From positions 1-64,000 of IMG/VR virus record IMGVR_UViG_3300021961_010841: DNA of 64,000 bases. One strand, given 5' to 3'. Within the stretch, counting starts at the first letter, position 1, and every line of letters begins with the position of its first letter. Made by a program: the position numbers and the translations under genes. This document shows, piece after piece, positions 1 through 8,524 of this stretch. Origin of the DNA: a virus. Under the pieces are notes generated by a model that saw only the letters and a list, made by a program, of their open reading frames with translations, did no database searches and was not told where the DNA came from.

Positions 1-191
1 CACAATGGTAATCTGATATCAATCACTTCACGTGACTGTTCGTCTCCAATCTGTTTGACAATATCGGACTTACCAATACCTGGTGCACCCCATATCATCA
101 CTGGTCTTTTTAGGCTGATACAATGTTGTAGAGCAGATATTGCCTGTTTCGGGCCTATCTGTCTGGTTGTTTCTAATACTTTGTCGCTCAT
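1..191 (-). CDS. MoxR-like AAA+ ATPase, N-terminal part (runs off window)
   Basis: The first 63 codons of a gene that continues past the left edge. A Walker A motif, GAPGIGKSD, lies around residues 37-45 after a short N-terminal helix, the arrangement of MoxR-type AAA+ ATPases, which usually work with a VWA-domain partner in protein maturation. The start ATG at 191 has an AAGGAG ribosome site about 10 nt upstream and a sigma70-like promoter behind it. The partner is not visible. The fold class is fairly sure; the function is open. Confidence 0.75.
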   Translation of the reverse strand, partial: MSDKVLETTRQIGPKQAISALQHCISLKRPVMIWGAPGIGKSDIVKQIGDEQSREVIDIRLPL

Positions 192-218
192 CTGTGTTTA
201 CGCTCCTTGTTATAATAT

Positions 219-246
219 ATTGTAACTTCTTACTACAGAGTGTCAA
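219..246 (-). promoter_or_regulatory. Sigma70-like promoter for the MoxR-like gene
   Basis: TTGACA (241-246), 16-nt spacer, TACAAT (219-224), followed by a leader of about 27 nt with AAGGAG before the ATG at 191. This is one of the promoters in the window with a normal leader and ribosome site. Confidence 0.6.
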
Positions 247-279
247 CCAAACCAAAATTGTTGTAAAATAAGGCTTTTT

Positions 280-1404
280 TTACCAGAATTTTTGGATGAA
301 ATTGCTGATTTCTACCGAATCTTGATCATTTCCATACATTTGTGGCATCATGAATCGCTGTACATTCTTGAGGAAATTGTTGGTTCCCTTTTCCGGATGC
401 ACATAAAATATGCCTAATTCGTGATTGTGTTTGTCCTGGATCACATCCAAAACATCGCCACCGTACACAGATTTTTGTTGAATTTTTAATTCTGTATCGG
501 AAGGAAAGATCATGTATTTTCTATACACACGATTTTGATTTTTGTGTGCGTACCACCCATCGAGATCAGACACCATGGGTTTTGTATGCTGGCTCACGAT
601 CGCCCCCGCGAATAATACAACGATTGTCTTACAACCATTATCACGGAGATTGTCGACAGCATCTTGGAATTGAGTGTGTGAATCAATCAAACATATGTTG
701 TGCCATCCATGATGTTCCAGATTGATTTTGGTGAAGTTCCCCAAGTTGTGCTCCAGTGATTCCACAGAGGAACCAGATTCCATGTCCTTGCAATCTATGA
801 TCACACCTATCTGATCTTCTGATTTCGCAGAGTGCAAAATATTAGGTCCGATCAACTTGGTCTTGATACGCAATCTTATGCTGGTCCTGTGACCAACACC
901 CTTGAGGAACATGTGTTGGGTGTTAGGAGAGGATTTAAACATTATGAAATCGTTGGTCATGCACTTGGAATCTAATTGTTTTGTTTTAGATTTCAACATC
1001 AATGTCCTATTCTTGTGAGGCTGTTCTATGTACCACTGCAGGGTGACCACATCGCAGGCATCATTCGAGTTGCCGATGTCAGTGTGCCATCCATTCGATC
1101 CGTCAGGACCGCAATGGTCCAAAACAACATTGTAGTTGAATCCTTGTTGATATGGCACTGACCAATAATCTAAAATTTTTTTATGGAAACCATGGTCGAA
1201 CAGCACCGATAAATCTGTGTTTGATAGATCACCGACACACAAGGTCTTGGTAGTGATGTCTCCCTCTCTGTCATGCTCTGGCAAACTTTCCACGTCTATG
1301 TGATCAACCAATTGGTTGCATGTAGAAATGTCTTTGGCTGACAGGCAATTCCTTACGACTACATGTGGCCATGGATCATCGATTTTTGGTCCAAATATTT
1401 CCAT
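280..1404 (-). CDS. 2OG-Fe(II) oxygenase-like protein with extra C-terminal domain
   Basis: 374 aa. The N-terminal half carries the signs of a double-stranded beta-helix dioxygenase: GWHTD gives the metal-binding H-x-D, and GVGHRTSIRLRI gives the distal His and the Arg that binds 2-oxoglutarate. About 170 further residues have no motif I recognise. The frame is open up to 1518, but the ATG at 1404 overlaps the upstream stop as ATGA, which decides the start. Substrate unknown; it is one of five 2OG-type proteins in the window. Confidence 0.65.
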   Translation of the reverse strand: MEIFGPKIDDPWPHVVVRNCLSAKDISTCNQLVDHIDVESLPEHDREGDITTKTLCVGDLSNTDLSVLFDHGFHKKILDYWSVPYQQGFNYNVVLDHCGPDGSNGWHTDIGNSNDACDVVTLQWYIEQPHKNRTLMLKSKTKQLDSKCMTNDFIMFKSSPNTQHMFLKGVGHRTSIRLRIKTKLIGPNILHSAKSEDQIGVIIDCKDMESGSSVESLEHNLGNFTKINLEHHGWHNICLIDSHTQFQDAVDNLRDNGCKTIVVLFAGAIVSQHTKPMVSDLDGWYAHKNQNRVYRKYMIFPSDTELKIQQKSVYGGDVLDVIQDKHNHELGIFYVHPEKGTNNFLKNVQRFMMPQMYGNDQDSVEISNFIQKFW

Positions 1405-1748
1405 CACATCTGAAAATTGTCTATGTCGCCATCCAGCATCTGCAGAACCACTGCGGGTTTTTCTGCGAACAGATATATGTATTTCTTGTTCTTGGGTAGG
1501 TAGTAGGGACTCGGACACATCCTATCCAGATTCAGCATCGCTTTCATAGTGATTATTTTGTTTAATCTAATCTTATAGGTCTTGAATTTGGCATACTTCA
1601 ACAATTGAAAACCTTTGTAGGTTACTTGGAAATGTGCGTCATCCTTTACGAAAGATTTGAACATCATTTTTTTGACCGACTCGGCAGTCATGGATATATC
1701 ACACTGTCTGATGATCAGTTCTGCGAGTTTGGATTTAGTTAATTTCAT
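1404..1748 (-). CDS. Conserved hypothetical phage protein
   Basis: 114 aa, basic and hydrophobic, no recognised domain. It is overlapped at both ends (14 nt with the gene upstream, ATGA with the oxygenase downstream), so it belongs to one translationally coupled run. Function unknown. Confidence 0.7.
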   Translation of the reverse strand: MKLTKSKLAELIIRQCDISMTAESVKKMMFKSFVKDDAHFQVTYKGFQLLKYAKFKTYKIRLNKIITMKAMLNLDRMCPSPYYLPKNKKYIYLFAEKPAVVLQMLDGDIDNFQM

Positions 1749-2031
1749 CTTTAACCTTGTCTCCTGTAGTCAATGCGAAAACTTCGAATTCTTTGGTTTT
1801 AAACATTTCATTTAACTTATGGGCAAGATTATGTGCATGTCCTGGATTGGAAAAAGACACTTTTTTGTATTTTGGTCCAGGATAATTTGATATCAATGAT
1901 GATGATTTTAAATTTATAGGTTTACCTTGGTAAAACACTGCCCATATGGCAGTTGCTTCCAAGATCTCCTCAGACTTATAGTTCTTTTTGTTACTGTATT
2001 GCAGTAAAACTTTGGGTTTGGGTCTACTCAT
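1735..2031 (-). CDS. Conserved hypothetical phage protein
   Basis: 98 aa beginning MSRPKPKVLL. An in-frame ATG exists at 2064, but a late-promoter-like GATAAATA (2042-2049) would cut that start off, so 2031 is preferred. No domain recognised. The 3' end overlaps the next gene by 14 nt. Confidence 0.65.
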   Translation of the reverse strand: MSRPKPKVLLQYSNKKNYKSEEILEATAIWAVFYQGKPINLKSSSLISNYPGPKYKKVSFSNPGHAHNLAHKLNEMFKTKEFEVFALTTGDKVKDEIN

Positions 2032-2041
2032 ATTATATGAG

Positions 2042-2049
2042 TATTTATC
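2042..2049 (-). promoter_or_regulatory. Late-promoter-like GATAAATA
   Basis: Seven of eight bases of the T4 late promoter element TATAAATA, placed 10 nt before the ATG at 2031. Others of this kind lie directly before start codons throughout the window. Confidence 0.45.
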
Positions 2050-2067
2050 TTGATTTAAGACCAAATA

Positions 2068-2679
2068 TTAGGACGTTTTGGGTCTATGGGTTATTTCCCA
2101 AACATAATCTCCCATTGTTGTGTAATTAGATGAGCGCCATTTTTGTAACCATCTATATGCTTTAGTTGATTCAAATTGAGCGTCTTTAGTATGGGGTATA
2201 AATGGCGCATACCCTATTATTATTTTTCCATTAGATTTTAAAAATTCTAATAAGTTCTTTACCAAGTAAAGAGTTTCGTCATACTGCATTTCCTCTAATT
2301 GGAATAAATCGAAAGCCTGCCATAGTATTAAATTAAATTTAGTGTTGTTAGTTTCTTGTTGTAATTTGTCAAACATACTTTTATTGATTTTTCTATTTTT
2401 ATCATTCAAGGGAATCAAATAATGAAAATGTAATCTTGGGTGATTAAAATAACTAAGAATTTCATCATATCTTATAGAAAATTCTGTTGGTGAATAATTT
2501 TTATCATCACAGGACACAACTTTATGACCATAATCTTTGAGTATTTTGCTAAGGCATCCTATACCGCATCCTAATTCAAGTATATATTTTTTATCCCCTA
2601 CGTGCAGATTTAAGTCATGAATCGTATCATTTGCCCAAGACAATTTTTCATTGATTAAGTTTATGATATATTGCACCAA
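2068..2679 (-). CDS. Class I SAM-dependent methyltransferase
   Basis: 203 aa. The SAM-binding motif I is clear: ILELGCGIGCLSKIL around residues 34-48, followed by an acidic motif II (VVSCDDKN). The rest fits a Rossmann methyltransferase, but no substrate motif is recognised. It sits directly downstream of the glutaredoxin gene and is clearly more AT-rich than the surrounding replication genes, so it may have been acquired separately. Small-molecule, DNA or protein target cannot be told apart. Confidence 0.75.
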   Translation of the reverse strand: MVQYIINLINEKLSWANDTIHDLNLHVGDKKYILELGCGIGCLSKILKDYGHKVVSCDDKNYSPTEFSIRYDEILSYFNHPRLHFHYLIPLNDKNRKINKSMFDKLQQETNNTKFNLILWQAFDLFQLEEMQYDETLYLVKNLLEFLKSNGKIIIGYAPFIPHTKDAQFESTKAYRWLQKWRSSNYTTMGDYVWEITHRPKTS

Positions 2680-2901
2680 TTATTTAAGAAAATAATTTTT
2701 TAAGTCTTCGTATGTGCCTATGTATGCATCTTCTAAGAAGATTTGCGGAACTGTTTTGGCATTTGGCACCGCTTCTAATAATTGCTCACGAGTCCAGCCT
2801 TGGCCGATGTTTCTTTCTTCGAATTGGATACCTTTTTGCTTTAATAAGTTCTTGGCCATGTCACAGTACCAACAACCGGGTTTAGTCCATACTATGTTCA
2901 T
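2680..2901 (-). CDS. Glutaredoxin
   Basis: 73 aa, the usual size of a phage glutaredoxin. Redox motif C-W-Y-C at residues 10-13, the cis-Pro motif TVPQIF, and the C-terminal G-T-Y-E-D-L segment. It would be a reductant for ribonucleotide reductase or other disulfides in the host cytoplasm. Its ATG overlaps the upstream stop (TAATG). Confidence 0.9.
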   Translation of the reverse strand: MNIVWTKPGCWYCDMAKNLLKQKGIQFEERNIGQGWTREQLLEAVPNAKTVPQIFLEDAYIGTYEDLKNYFLK

Positions 2902-3125
2902 TAAAAATCACCTCCGTCCATACTTATGTCAGTCGTTGGTGTTGAAGAAGATGATCTATTGGCTTGTAGTTCTGCCAACAGTAACAACAAAGAAGTAAGT
3001 CCGTTCCTTACTCTTTTTGCGTGTTCTATGTCTATGGTGAGATTTTTCTGTCTCGAATTGTCCGCTTTGTTAATTGTGTCTATAAAGTTCTTGATGTGCA
3101 GTGTGTCGTTAATCTTTGTTGACAT
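2901..3125 (-). CDS. Conserved hypothetical phage protein
   Basis: 74 aa, mostly helical, with a Ser/Thr-rich, acidic C-terminal tail. No domain recognised. It overlaps neighbours on both sides within the exonuclease operon. Confidence 0.6.
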   Translation of the reverse strand: MSTKINDTLHIKNFIDTINKADNSRQKNLTIDIEHAKRVRNGLTSLLLLLAELQANRSSSSTPTTDISMDGGDF

Positions 3126-3612
3126 TTGAAAAAGCCTGTCTCTGTTCCATCACTGATTTGAATGGACCTTTGAATTCATTGTTTGCTATGGTCACCATCT
3201 TAGGACAAAATCCCTTGACCCAGCCTTTTGGAAAGTGAACCAAATAATAACCCGCCGCATACATGTTGGAAGAATTTTCTGATTTAGAATACAAAGGAAT
3301 CTTGTGTTTGACATCTAACACTGCATTGTAAGGCACATGTTTGGTCGGATATCCATACACTTCTTTCTTTATTTCCTTCACAGGTTTCACAATATCTTGC
3401 TTGTCGAATATATGAAATTGTTGATTGACTTCGTCCTTAGAAAGTTGAGCTATGGTAGAGTCTGTACCTGTCACAACAAAGTTATTTTCGTCGTGCCTCT
3501 GGATAGTTCCTATTCTAACTCCATTATTTTCGATAATCCAAAATCGATCAGGCAACAACTGCTTGGTCTTGACGGATTCTTGCGTTGAAAGGTTCTGCAT
3601 AAAATTTAACAT
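3109..3612 (-). CDS. Conserved hypothetical phage protein
   Basis: 167 aa. Its segment LPDRFWIIENNGVRIGTIQ is of a kind I associate with conserved T4-like phage proteins, but I know no function. The start region overlaps the 3' end of the exonuclease gene by 65 nt; a downstream ATG at 3600 (MQNLST) is possible. Confidence 0.65.
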   Translation of the reverse strand: MLNFMQNLSTQESVKTKQLLPDRFWIIENNGVRIGTIQRHDENNFVVTGTDSTIAQLSKDEVNQQFHIFDKQDIVKPVKEIKKEVYGYPTKHVPYNAVLDVKHKIPLYSKSENSSNMYAAGYYLVHFPKGWVKGFCPKMVTIANNEFKGPFKSVMEQRQAFSNVNKD

Positions 3613-4558
3613 TGTCTCTTATCCTAACTAAATCGTGCTTGGCACAAAATTTTAACAGATGCACACCAACATTTCCCACAGACTTTGGTTCATCTGTTGC
3701 AGTTGCTATTGTTTCTGCTATCTTTATTTTAATGTCATCTGGCTGTTTGGTCAAGTCGATTAATTGTTCGTTTACGGCAAATTCTTCCTTGACTATTCTT
3801 TCCTTGCCGTTGTGATCAACCCATCTGCTCAACATGAGGTTGTTCCATACGAATCCTTGACTTTTCCTGTCTTCAAACGCTTCCTTGAGTTTGTTGGTAC
3901 GCACTTTAGGAAATGCGGAAAATACATTGTCCGATGAATCGCCACGCATACATTTTTCAAACAACAACCATTCTGGATCCGGAGCAGGTTTAGGATCTTT
4001 GGTTTTTTTGTCGATTATCGGGTTGTCTTTATCGTCGAAGAAACCATTAGTGTTGGCAAATATATCTGTGATGCCATTGTACTGAGATATGTTTGCACTC
4101 AATAATTGGTAGAAATCAGTGTCTGATGATATTATCACATGTTTGTCATCAGGATGAGATTGTGTCCATCCTGCAATCAAATCGTCTGCTTCGAGTTCAG
4201 GGTGCTGGAGCACAGTGCAGTTTGACTTATCCGTCACAAAAGATTTGAATTCATCAAAAGTCTGCCAAAACAGTTCATCTGCTTCTTGTTCCGACGGAGT
4301 CATCGCATCTCGAGTTGCTTTCCTGTTCTGCTTGTAGGCAGGGTAAAATTCTTTTCGCCATGATCTACCCTCGAAACAAAATACAACATGATCCGCCTTA
4401 AATCTCTCCCAACATTTTTTGACAGAGTTCATCATGATGTGTAAGGCCAATCCTAACTTGGTTTCTACGTCATCACCTCTTACAACATGTCTTGCTCTGA
4501 AGAATGTGTTGGCTGAATCTATGATCAGGTATGTTTTATGAGATTTCTGTTCTGCCAT
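3548..4558 (-). CDS. rnh: 5'-3' exonuclease, T4 RNase H family (FEN-like)
   Basis: 336 aa, close to T4 RNase H (305 aa). Acidic metal-binding motifs appear in family order: LIIDSANTF near residue 12, ELEADDLIAGW near 123, SSDTDFYQLL near 147, and MRGDSSDNV near 210. Such enzymes remove RNA primers and flaps during lagging-strand synthesis. The start overlaps the upstream gene by 23 nt. Well supported as a FEN/PIN-type nuclease. Confidence 0.85.
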   Translation of the reverse strand: MAEQKSHKTYLIIDSANTFFRARHVVRGDDVETKLGLALHIMMNSVKKCWERFKADHVVFCFEGRSWRKEFYPAYKQNRKATRDAMTPSEQEADELFWQTFDEFKSFVTDKSNCTVLQHPELEADDLIAGWTQSHPDDKHVIISSDTDFYQLLSANISQYNGITDIFANTNGFFDDKDNPIIDKKTKDPKPAPDPEWLLFEKCMRGDSSDNVFSAFPKVRTNKLKEAFEDRKSQGFVWNNLMLSRWVDHNGKERIVKEEFAVNEQLIDLTKQPDDIKIKIAETIATATDEPKSVGNVGVHLLKFCAKHDLVRIRDNVKFYAEPFNARIRQDQAVVA

Positions 4559-4880
4559 CTTCTAATTTTTCTTCCTTGACTAATTGATTGTCTGGTTGGA
4601 TAGCAGAGCCTTCATCGGCAATAGTATTGCACAGCACACTGAACCAATGATCCACTATTTCTTCATCTGTGTTTCCGGAAAATCCATGTTTCTTTAAGTT
4701 CGTCACAAAGTGTTGATTCCAATCTAATTCAAAATATCCGTATTTTGGATTATTCTTATCTACATTTGTTTCCAAAACTTTAACATATGGTTCGCCACGT
4801 GCGGTCGCTAAATCTTTTTCAGATTTTTGTTCTTTGTTTACAGTCTTCTTTGTAAAAATATTTTTTAACTTATCCAACAT
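4536..4880 (-). CDS. Conserved hypothetical phage protein
   Basis: 114 aa with a basic N-terminus, a WNQHF segment and an acidic end. No recognised domain. It overlaps the exonuclease gene downstream and the 44-aa membrane protein gene upstream. Confidence 0.65.
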   Translation of the reverse strand: MLDKLKNIFTKKTVNKEQKSEKDLATARGEPYVKVLETNVDKNNPKYGYFELDWNQHFVTNLKKHGFSGNTDEEIVDHWFSVLCNTIADEGSAIQPDNQLVKEEKLEDGRTEIS

Positions 4881-4999
4881 AATACTAATATTATAAGTGA
4901 TATACCAAGTATTGTCAATGCACTTATTTTCCTACATTTTTCAACAGAGTTAGACATATATTGGTACGTCATATCGTCGGAAGGCAAAGGTTTAACCAT
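4865..4999 (-). CDS. Small single-pass membrane protein (44 aa)
   Basis: Reading the gap gives a 44-aa frame: a polar N-terminal half (MVKPLPSDDMTYQ...) and a C-terminal hydrophobic segment ISALTILGISLIILVL, residues 25-40. GGAG lies 7 nt before the ATG. The start overlaps the stop of the 35-aa gene upstream and the end overlaps the start of the gene at 4880, so it fits the tightly packed operon. Function unknown. Confidence 0.6.
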   Translation of the reverse strand: MVKPLPSDDMTYQYMSNSVEKCRKISALTILGISLIILVLCWIS

Positions 5000-5099
5000 T
5001 GGCCAACTCCATTATAATCATACTCAAAATCAGCATCATGATGGCCCATACATACGGCTCATACAAGAAGTCTTTGAGCATTTTAAACAACAACTTCAT
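4992..5099 (-). CDS. Small membrane protein (35 aa)
   Basis: 35 aa, a short basic start followed by a hydrophobic helix (YVWAIMMLILSMIIM). The ATG at 5099 overlaps the upstream stop as ATGA. A longer frame to 5324 is only a shadow of the gene above it. Together with 4865-4999 and 5099-5422 it makes a run of three small membrane proteins. Confidence 0.6.
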   Translation of the reverse strand: MKLLFKMLKDFLYEPYVWAIMMLILSMIIMELANG

Positions 5100-5422
5100 C
5101 ATTGGATAGAACCGAAGTAATAGTTCATCAATCCTCCCATTAACAGTGTCACCAAGACTGCATTCAGAAAGAGCAGTGCTCGATCGTGCCAAAGATATCC
5201 AACCCACGCCCAACCGGCGGTTCCGAACAATCCGAACCACATGTCGATGTGCGGTATGGTACCAACACTTCTGGCCGCTGTTGCGATCAATATAAGAAGC
5301 ACCGAACCCCATTTGACATACCAAGATAGATCTCCCCTTGGGGTTACTTTCTTGTACACTCTGGATGAGTTGAGTGCTTTGATTTTATCGTCTAATTTTT
5401 CTTTGATTGGTTCTATGGTCAT
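5099..5422 (-). CDS. Small polytopic membrane protein, paralogue of 16186-16401
   Basis: 107 aa: a soluble N-terminal 35 residues, then about three hydrophobic segments. The stretch W..VG.LW....L..LNA.L is shared with the 71-aa protein at 16186-16401, which looks like a copy lacking the N-terminal part. Function unknown. The start overlaps the queE stop. Confidence 0.7.
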   Translation of the reverse strand: MTIEPIKEKLDDKIKALNSSRVYKKVTPRGDLSWYVKWGSVLLILIATAARSVGTIPHIDMWFGLFGTAGWAWVGYLWHDRALLFLNAVLVTLLMGGLMNYYFGSIQ

Positions 5423-6318
5423 TATGTGCCTATCAAGTTGCCAAATAAATGTACATGCACACGGGCCGCAACATTATAACCTCGTTGAAATGCACGTCTT
5501 GCCACGTCGCCTGCTGTGGCTGATTGTTCTTCTTCTCTCGCACCAACGGGCATCACCCACACAGGATAATCGATGCCTTGTGCTTTAAAGTTTGCTAAAA
5601 CGTCTTCCATTTCGTGCCATTGGGCGTCATCATTACCTAACACGAATTTCAATTGTCCTCTGTTAGATAATGCAAAGTAGTCTTTGACTATCTCGGGATG
5701 GATGGCTTTGTCGGATTTTTCACCTGCCACTGTCCAAAGTTTGGGAGAAACAGAAAAGAAAATTTCTGTGGGTTTTTCTGCCACAAACCATTTAAATGAA
5801 TCTTTCAATTTTTGTGTGCCATTGGTTTCGAATGTGATCGATGCGGGAAGATTACCCCTTGCTTCTAATTCCTTGTACACACCCACGAACGCATCTTGTG
5901 ACTGTGGCATCAGTGGTTCACCACCTGTGATGCACAGATGTTGATGTTGTCCTGAAACTGGATGAACAAACAAACCATCTGGATTAGAATCATTTCGCAT
6001 CACATCCATGACTTTGTCTGCCAATTCTTTGGGAGTCGCTTGGCCCATTAGGTGTTTGTATTTCTTGGCCCATGTGTATGATGAATCACAACCTTTATCC
6101 CACACAGGTAAATCTTCTACTCTTTTTACTTGACTGACATCAAATGTTTCGTATGGAAGTTCCCAAGAGTCTGGATCTGTTGGTTTAAGTTGTCCGAACC
6201 CATTACACTGTAAGTTGCACAAGAAGAATCGTATCCAAGCAGTGGGCACACCCGTGTAGTGTCCCTCACCTTGTATCGAATAAAATATTTCCGAATAATA
6301 GTATTTCTTGTCTTCCAT
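5422..6318 (-). CDS. queE: 7-carboxy-7-deazaguanine synthase (QueE-like radical SAM enzyme)
   Basis: 298 aa. The N-terminus, IFYSIQGEG..TGVPTAWIR, is typical of QueE. Cluster cysteines are C34 and C38 (CNLQC) and, after a roughly 38-residue insertion, C77 in KGCDSSY, so the third cysteine is far from the first two. ITGGEPL (130-136) and FETNGT follow as in the family. QueE turns 6-carboxytetrahydropterin into 7-carboxy-7-deazaguanine, the first 7-deazaguanine base. With folE and a DpdA-like gene nearby the product is more likely for phage DNA than for tRNA queuosine. Confidence 0.88.
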   Translation of the reverse strand: MEDKKYYYSEIFYSIQGEGHYTGVPTAWIRFFLCNLQCNGFGQLKPTDPDSWELPYETFDVSQVKRVEDLPVWDKGCDSSYTWAKKYKHLMGQATPKELADKVMDVMRNDSNPDGLFVHPVSGQHQHLCITGGEPLMPQSQDAFVGVYKELEARGNLPASITFETNGTQKLKDSFKWFVAEKPTEIFFSVSPKLWTVAGEKSDKAIHPEIVKDYFALSNRGQLKFVLGNDDAQWHEMEDVLANFKAQGIDYPVWVMPVGAREEEQSATAGDVARRAFQRGYNVAARVHVHLFGNLIGT

Positions 6319-6324
6319 TGTTTT

Positions 6325-6352
6325 ATTATAACATATATTTAGAAAATGTCTA
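6325..6352 (-). promoter_or_regulatory. Sigma70-like promoter before queE, six nt from ATG
   Basis: TAGACA (6347-6352), 16-nt spacer, TATAAT (6325-6330), six nucleotides, ATG at 6318. The -35 contains the stop of the upstream phosphoribosyltransferase gene. With a usual start site the mRNA would begin at or next to the ATG. Confidence 0.6.
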
Positions 6353-6808
6353 TACTTCCCACGGATAAACTATCCAACGGGGATCTTTTTCTTTATTGAT
6401 TTTTTCCGCCCAATAATTCACAGTAAAATGTGAGGGTTCGTTGTCGATCAATACGGCGTATTCTACATAATGGGCGCCACGATGCAACATGATAGACTGC
6501 ATCCTTTTGAATGTTTCACCTGTGTCATTGATATCATCCACAACCAGAAAGTTGTACTGATCTATGTAAGTGTCGCCAGAGCCGTGACCAACAGGAAAAT
6601 CAGGAATCATTTCCTGTGCATGGTCTCTGGTAGATAGTTTGACAGGAATCATTGGTATGTCGAGTTTGTGTGAAATTATGGTTGCTGGTATGCACCCACC
6701 ACGTGATATGCCTATGACGTGAGTGAACAGTTTGGGTTCAACTAAATCAGCCAGGAACAGCGACATGGTTTCAATCTGTTTCCAAGTATAGTATTTTTTA
6801 TCTGCCAT
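6350..6808 (-). CDS. gpt: Phosphoribosyltransferase, Gpt (xanthine/guanine PRTase)-like
   Basis: 152 aa, the same length as E. coli Gpt. The PRPP-binding motif [13 protein letters not shown] lies near residues 87-99, an ISRGG loop near 34-38, and a WIVYPWE ending resembles the WIEQPWD of Gpt. Gpt enzymes make GMP or XMP from guanine or xanthine and PRPP. It lies between GMP reductase and queE in a purine-centred operon. Base preference is inferred from resemblance; hypoxanthine remains possible. Confidence 0.75.
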   Translation of the reverse strand: MADKKYYTWKQIETMSLFLADLVEPKLFTHVIGISRGGCIPATIISHKLDIPMIPVKLSTRDHAQEMIPDFPVGHGSGDTYIDQYNFLVVDDINDTGETFKRMQSIMLHRGAHYVEYAVLIDNEPSHFTVNYWAEKINKEKDPRWIVYPWEV

Positions 6809-7841
6809 TACCGAACACCGTGTTTACTTGATTGTGCACCTGTACGAATGTGGTACACTTGGGAATATCTTTTAATCTTTTGGCACCTATGTATGTGCAA
6901 GTGGACCTTAAACCACCCAAATAGTCCGTGATAACGGTCTCTACAGCACCCTTGTGGGGTATCGACACTACTTTGCCTTCAGAACCACGATATGAGTGTC
7001 TGCCACCATGTGTTTCCATGGCCTTGTCTGAACTCATGCCATAAAAAGTGACTCGACCATCTTGAACGGTTGCTTCGGACTCGTCTGTGCCCGCCAACAT
7101 GCCACCCAACATCACAAAGTCAGCACCACCACCGAATGCCTTGGCAATATCACCTGGCACTGTGCAACCACCATCTGCTATGATGTGTCCGCCAACTCCA
7201 TGAGCTGCATCAGCACATTCGATCAAACCCGACAGTTGGGGCATGCCCACTCCTGTCATCAATCTTGTGGTGCACACAGATCCAGGACCAATGCCACATT
7301 TGACAACATCACAGCCATCGATGATGAGTTCTTCGACCATCTCTGCTGTGATCACATTACCGGCCACAATGATTTTGTCTGGATATTCGTCTCTGACTCG
7401 TTTGACAAAGTCCACAAAGTTCTGTTGATAGCCATTGGCAACATCGATGCAGATCCAACGAATGTCTGGATATGCTGATAAAACTTTTTTCATGGTGTCA
7501 TAGTCTGGTGCTTCCTGATTGTATTGATAGGCAGAACCGGTACAGATCATTACATTCTTTAATTTTAGTCCTGTCTTGACTGCCTGATGCCAGTCATCAA
7601 CTGTGTAGTGTTTCCTGATTGCTGTGAGTAAATTGTGTTTTTGCAGTGCCTTGGCCATTGTGAATGTGCCAACGCCATCCATGTTGGCCGCAATGATGGG
7701 AACACCCTGCCACTTTTGTGTGGAGTGTTTGAATTCAAAATCCCTTTCTAATTCAACATTTTTGCGTGATGTGAGTTGTGAACGTTTGGGTCTGAATAGG
7801 ACATCTTTGAAATCTAATTTGATATCTGATTCTATTCTCAT
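6798..7841 (-). CDS. guaC: GMP reductase
   Basis: 347 aa, full length for GuaC. It has the IMPDH/GMPR barrel, the catalytic Cys loop [11 protein letters not shown] (C190), a flavin/phosphate loop IIADGGC..PGDIAKA, and no CBS domains, which points to GMP reductase rather than IMP dehydrogenase. It converts GMP to IMP with NADPH. It overlaps the phosphoribosyltransferase and folE genes, so all three are coupled. Confidence 0.88.
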   Translation of the reverse strand: MRIESDIKLDFKDVLFRPKRSQLTSRKNVELERDFEFKHSTQKWQGVPIIAANMDGVGTFTMAKALQKHNLLTAIRKHYTVDDWHQAVKTGLKLKNVMICTGSAYQYNQEAPDYDTMKKVLSAYPDIRWICIDVANGYQQNFVDFVKRVRDEYPDKIIVAGNVITAEMVEELIIDGCDVVKCGIGPGSVCTTRLMTGVGMPQLSGLIECADAAHGVGGHIIADGGCTVPGDIAKAFGGGADFVMLGGMLAGTDESEATVQDGRVTFYGMSSDKAMETHGGRHSYRGSEGKVVSIPHKGAVETVITDYLGGLRSTCTYIGAKRLKDIPKCTTFVQVHNQVNTVFGNGR

Positions 7842-8524
7842 CTTGGTGCAAACTCTTGCTGTAATTTGATGTTGTCCATAAATTCTTTTTTAGTAGCCGA
7901 GTCATTATTGAAAGCACCTTTGAGCACAGTGGTTTGTGTAAGACTCGAATGAGCCATTATGCCTCTGTTCTCACAACAACCATGAGTTGCTTGGATGTAC
8001 ACACCGACGTTTTTAGAACCAGTTGCCTTCATTATTTCTCTGGCTATGTCGTTGCATAATTCTTCTTGCAGTGTGCCACGTCTTGCACACCATTGAGCGA
8101 TTCTTGTGTACTTGCTCAAACCAATTAGAGTGTCTGCGGCAATTATTCCAATGTATGCAACACCACTTACGGGCTGATGATGATGTGAACACACGGATCT
8201 CAGTTCAGATCTGACAACCAACATTCCGTCATAACCGTCATCGACATGGTTAGGAAACGCAGTTGCATTTGGCATAGGAAAGTATCTGCCTTGCATGAGT
8301 TCATTCACATACATCTTGGCCAATCTTCTGCCTGTGTCCTGGGAATTTGGATCTGTTTCACGATCGATGATGAGTGAATCTAAAACAGATTCAAACTTGC
8401 CTGTTAGTTCATCGATCAATTGTTGATGTTCACCTTCGCGGATGTGTTGTGAAATGTTATCACCTGCCCAAAATCTGTCGCCGGATGATTCTATTCTTTG
8501 CTTGATTGTGTCTGATATGCTCAT
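7838..8524 (-). CDS. folE: GTP cyclohydrolase I (FolE)
   Basis: 228 aa, family length. Zinc and active-site motifs: C112-S-H-H-H-Q-P, [23 protein letters not shown] (consensus RPQVQERLT), and [10 protein letters not shown] with H181 and C183/C184. It makes 7,8-dihydroneopterin triphosphate from GTP, the first step towards folate or 7-deazaguanine. With QueE in the same operon the second route is favoured. The start overlaps the glycosyltransferase stop. Confidence 0.9.
   Translation of the reverse strand: MSISDTIKQRIESSGDRFWAGDNISQHIREGEHQQLIDELTGKFESVLDSLIIDRETDPNSQDTGRRLAKMYVNELMQGRYFPMPNATAFPNHVDDGYDGMLVVRSELRSVCSHHHQPVSGVAYIGIIAADTLIGLSKYTRIAQWCARRGTLQEELCNDIAREIMKATGSKNVGVYIQATHGCCENRGIMAHSSLTQTTVLKGAFNNDSATKKEFMDNIKLQQEFAPR

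Noticed and set aside
70-255. Open frame on the minus strand over the MoxR-like start
   Set aside because: It overlaps the Walker A-bearing frame in another phase and runs back through the promoter and ribosome site.
4992-5324. A 110-aa minus-strand frame
   Set aside because: Its first 75 residues are a shadow of the 5099-5422 membrane protein; only the last 35 codons are kept as a gene.
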